From UMGS1840 sp964537245 (GTDB lineage: Bacteria; Bacillota; Clostridia; UMGS1840), in assembly GCA_964537245.1 (NCBI GenBank), contig CAZHZL010000035.1, positions 1 to 28,287 on the forward strand: a stretch of 28,287 nucleotides of DNA, given 5' to 3'. Below are positions 26,136 through 28,287 of the stretch, piece after piece. The translations under genes were made by a program, and so were the position numbers. Below the pieces are notes generated by a model. The model saw only the letters and a program-made list of their open reading frames with translations. It made no database searches and had not been told where the DNA came from. Position 1 is the first letter of the stretch. Each line of letters opens with the position of its first letter.

Positions 26136-27660
26136 TTATGTCTTAATTCCAACATTATTTACATCAAAAACAAATCGTTTGTTTTCTTTAGACAAATCAT
26201 TAAATTTGCAAAGGTGGTCCATAAGCTCGTCAAAGTGTTCGTCTGCTTTTTTGTTGACTTTATCAAAAATTTCGTCTATTTCATGTATCACTCTGCAAGC
26301 ATCGTTATATAATGGGTGGTCCTGTGAGGATTCCCATACTTCCCTTATGCTTTCAAGGTCATCGTATAAGAAATTGTAGATTTCTAATTTATGGGCAGAA
26401 GTTACAACATGACATAGGTGTATATTCCTGCGCAGTTACATAATTGAAATAATAATGCCAGTCTTTTTCTCGGTATTTGTCATATTGACTGTTTTCTATT
26501 ATTTTATGAAAAATCTTTCTTCCGCCTTCAATTGAGTTTAGGTTACAGGCTATCCCGAAAACTTCATTATGATGTAAAGGCCTCTCATCTGAAATAAATT
26601 CATTATATAGTTTGCATTTAATTTTAAGTATATTAAAATTAAGATTACGGGTTTTTACCATGTTTGCTTTTCGCCTTGTTTTTCTTTCCTCATATTCAAA
26701 ATTAAAATATATTTTATTTTCAATATCTTTGAATTCATAAAAATCTTCGCTTTCTTTATGAGAAAGAATAGCGAAGCCGCTGTTGCATTTTAAGTTGTGC
26801 TTTTTATAAAATATCTCAAGCTGCTTTTTATAGTGATTATCCTTGAATTTTGCTTTCATAAAGTTTCCTAATTCCATAAGTAAGTTGGAAACTGAAAAAC
26901 AAACTTCATTTTCATATATAACTGATTTACCGCCTAAAAATATCCGTGTAACATCACGGCAGGCAGTATCACAGCCCTCAAATATATGTATAAGTGCATC
27001 AATTATAATTTCTGAAACTCTTATATCTGAAATAGGACAATTACTAATAAAAACAATACGAAATCTATCTCTATTTACTGAAGAATAGGTTTCGTATGCT
27101 AATGCTATGGGAAGACCTCAGCCGAAAACATCTATATTTAAGACGCCTTAATCGGCGTAATTTTGGTATATTTCGTCTTATCGGCTTTATAAGGCACAAA
27201 GCCTTATCGCATCCTCTGCACCAAAATCTACTCAAAATTGCGCTCGCTTAAGGTCGGAGAATTTTATAATAGCTGATTTTTGTTTCAACAAGAAAAAAGC
27301 ACAGCTAATATGATTTATATTTGCGAGCATTTTGACGCAGTGGAAGCGGAAATCAGCATTATAAAATCGTCTTGAATATAGATGCTTTCGGCTATTTTCC
27401 GCAATTTGAGATACTTTGTTAAAGCTTGCAGTACCGTCAAAATCTAAAGCAAATATTTGTTGAGATTTAAAGTTTTCTCGGTTTCGCTTACCGCTGTGAA
27501 AATCCGAAGTTAAAAAAGCATGTCCTTTATTTCCGACTAAATCGCAAAATTGAGACCATTCTATATATTCAGTTTCACAGTTTGTAAGCCTATTTGAAAT
27601 AAGACCAAATTCAGAAGGCTTTTCATTATAACCTTTATTGTCGATTTCTACATTTATCAA
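26136..27660 (-). pseudogene. Archaeo-eukaryotic-primase-type replication protein of a mobile element, interrupted and frameshifted
   Basis: Read on the minus strand from TTG 27660 (AAGGAGG 7 bases upstream). The first part gives 'WSQFCDLVGNKGHAFLTSDF' and 'QQIFALDFDGTASFNKV', a primase-like catalytic strand, and stops matching at a 272-bp insertion (27121-27392). Beyond it the coding resumes with 'LPIALAYETYSSVNRDRFRI', 'VFISNCPISD', 'CDTACRDVTRIFLGGKSVIY' and 'QEYTPMSCCNFCP'. The latter looks like the start of a Cys-rich metal site. The frame then ends at 26389-26391, but a shifted frame continues without gap ('HKLEIYNFLYDDLESIREVW' to 'FDVNNVGIKT') to a stop at 26136. Without the insertion it would encode about 417 residues. 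Such proteins start replication of plasmids and integrative elements in Firmicutes. It is clearly inactive as written. Confidence 0.72.
27121..27392. mobile_element. 272-bp MITE-like element with 25-bp terminal inverted repeats
   Basis: The left end (27121-27145, GCCGAAAACATCTATATTTA then AGACG) and the reverse complement of the right end (27368-27392) agree at 23 of 25 bases. A second inverted pair lies inside: 27261-27279 and 27350-27367 (ATTTTATAAT/ATTATAAAAT cores). The left half also holds small hairpins: 27143-27147 with 27154-27158, 27189-27195 with 27201-27207 (ATAAGGC/GCCTTAT), and 27161-27167 with 27220-27226 (TTTTGGT/ACCAAAA). No transposase is encoded. It splits a primase-type gene. 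No clear target-site duplication was found. Confidence 0.68.
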
Positions 27661-27667
27661 AAAAATT

Positions 27668-27674
27668 CCTCCTT
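27668..27674 (-). promoter_or_regulatory. Ribosome binding site deciding the TTG start of the primase relic
   Basis: On the minus strand AAGGAGG is followed by a 7-base spacer AATTTTT and then TTG at 27660-27658. No ATG or GTG is similarly placed, so the TTG is the likely original start. Confidence 0.6.
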
Positions 27675-27737
27675 ATAGTGCAATAGGATAAATAATAGAA
27701 AAAATAAAAATAGAAAAATAAATAATTTTGCACTATA
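27674..27737. repeat. 10-bp inverted repeat flanking an A/T-rich tract
   Basis: TATAGTGCAA (27674-27683) and TTGCACTATA (27728-27737) are exact reverse complements. The 44 bases between them are almost entirely A and T. It sits directly upstream of the minus-strand primase gene and partly overlaps its ribosome binding site. It may be an operator bound by the replication protein, or a strand-opening part of the mobile element's origin. Both are inference. Confidence 0.5.
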
Positions 27738-27770
27738 TTTTTGTTAGAAGAATATTTTTTAAATAAACCC

Positions 27771-27894
27771 AAAGGTAGACATAACCGCTGGTATAAAAGG
27801 GAAAATTTCCGCAACTCTATTATTTATAATAAGAGTTGTGATTATTTTCCCAAGGTTATTTATAGAAAACTTACCAGCGGTGCTGTCTACCTTT
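27771..27894. repeat. 124-bp near-palindrome (long hairpin element)
   Basis: The end arms 27771-27793 and 27872-27894 match at 21 of 23 bases (AAAGGTAGACATAACCGCTG against AAAGGTAGACAGCACCGCTG). Further nested arms are GGGAAAAT (27799-27806) with ATTTTCCC (27844-27851), and CAACTC (27812-27817) with GAGTTG (27833-27838), closed by an A/T loop. The whole could fold as one cruciform or RNA hairpin with small internal loops. The open reading frame across it (27741-27923) has no coding character. It could be a hairpin MITE or an origin structure of the degraded element. Confidence 0.65.
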
Positions 27895-27923
27895 ACTTTT
27901 GTGTTATTGAAGTTAATTATTAA

Positions 27924-28211
27924 AAACAATGTAGTATTTTAAAAGAACTTGATTATTCCGATGAGCTTAGAAAAAATGTAATCGATTCTTTTATTGAAAA
28001 AATTGTTGTTTATAAAGAAAGTGCAGAAAATGAAATAAAATTAAAAATTTATTTAAAACTTCTTCCGAATACTCAACAAAACTTTACGAAAAACTCGCAT
28101 ATTTTAACCTTTAGCAGCGGACAGATAGTACAAACAAGAGGTGGTAATTCAAGATCAAAGAAAGCATATGATTTGACTTTCAATTACGACTTGTGCTATC
28201 ATCTTGAATAA
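27924..28211 (+). pseudogene. C-terminal remnant of a large serine recombinase
   Basis: The open frame from 27924 to the stop at 28209-28211 reads 'SILKELDYSDELRKNVIDSF', then 'IEKIVVYKESAENEIKLKIY'. The 'IEKIVVY' motif followed by an amphipathic strand is the familiar C-terminal end of large serine recombinases from Firmicutes integrative elements. No start codon, catalytic serine domain or Cys-rich recombinase domain is present upstream; a TAA precedes the frame and the palindromic element lies before it. I infer a truncated relic of the integrase of the same dead element as the primase gene. Identification rests on a short segment. Confidence 0.55.
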
Positions 28212-28219
28212 TAACAAAC

Positions 28220-28265
28220 GGTATGGAGAATGTTTTTTACGCATTCTCTATACCATTTTTTCTTT
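28220..28265 (+). terminator. Intrinsic terminator after the recombinase remnant
   Basis: GGTATGGAGAATG (28220-28232) pairs with CATTCTCTATACC (28242-28254) through 13 pairs including one G-U. It is followed after one A by TTTTTTCTTTT. It lies 9 bases past the recombinase stop. This is the most canonical terminator in the window. Confidence 0.8.
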
Positions 28266-28287
28266 TATATTAAAAATACAGCGGAAG

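Noticed and set aside
26179..26379. Plus-strand reading frame opposite the primase 3' end
   Set aside because: The minus strand here encodes a coherent continuation of the primase-type protein, so the plus frame is a shadow.
26843..27088. Plus-strand 81-residue reading frame
   Set aside because: The opposite strand encodes the 'RFRIVF' and 'RIFLGGK' part of the primase-type protein.
27771..27894. Integron attC-like site
   Set aside because: It is a long symmetric palindrome and lacks the R'/L' core sites and bulge pattern of attC; there is no tyrosine integron integrase or cassette array nearby.
27741..27923. 60-residue plus-strand reading frame over the palindrome
   Set aside because: Its composition is dictated by the inverted repeat, and it has no convincing ribosome binding site and no recognisable motif.
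1..28287. CRISPR arrays, tRNA or rRNA genes, riboswitches
   Set aside because: No spaced direct repeats, cloverleaf sequences or conserved rRNA segments were noticed by eye on either strand; short ncRNAs could still have been missed without a covariance search.

Overview
The window looks like a stretch of a low-GC, Gram-positive anaerobe of the class Clostridia, probably a fibre- or mucus-associated gut or rumen species. The reasons are AT-rich codon use, strong AGGAGG-type ribosome binding sites, S-layer homology (SLH) anchors, a copper-amine-oxidase-N-type stalk domain, and a C-terminal 'FAWNSLTDITP' module typical of clostridial surface proteins. No rRNA or tRNA gene, CRISPR array or intact transposase was seen, so the genus cannot be fixed.

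Positions 1-26039 form one co-directional (+) block of 13 closely spaced genes that reads as a glycan-utilisation locus. The left half (1-14341) encodes exported proteins: the 3' end of a modular surface protein, two large secreted right-handed beta-helix proteins with accessory carbohydrate-binding-like modules, two SLH proteins, and a small protein with a copper-amine-oxidase-N-type domain. After a perfect hairpin at 14351-14381 the right half (14406-26039) encodes proteins without signal peptides: a GH20-like hexosaminidase, a third beta-helix protein, a GNAT acetyltransferase, an amidohydrolase, a GH2-family glycosidase, a broken serine esterase/beta-lactamase-like gene and a second GH20-like enzyme. 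The simplest reading is extracellular attack by anchored beta-helix enzymes followed by cytoplasmic trimming of amino-sugar-containing oligosaccharides. The substrate is not known from sequence. No transporter or regulator lies in the window, so they should sit elsewhere, probably upstream.

The three beta-helix proteins differ in most of their length, but I can align an Asp-containing 'D-x-G-G/A-[IV]-Y' motif followed 36-38 residues later by '[IL]-Y-x-D-[DE]'. This is a candidate active site.

Positions 26040-28287 are different: a graveyard of a mobile element. A minus-strand replication protein of the archaeo-eukaryotic primase type is split by a 272-bp MITE-like insertion with 25-bp terminal inverted repeats and carries a frameshift near its 3' end. 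Next to it lie an AT-rich tract framed by an inverted repeat, a 124-bp near-palindrome, and the C-terminal remnant of a large serine recombinase followed by a good terminator.
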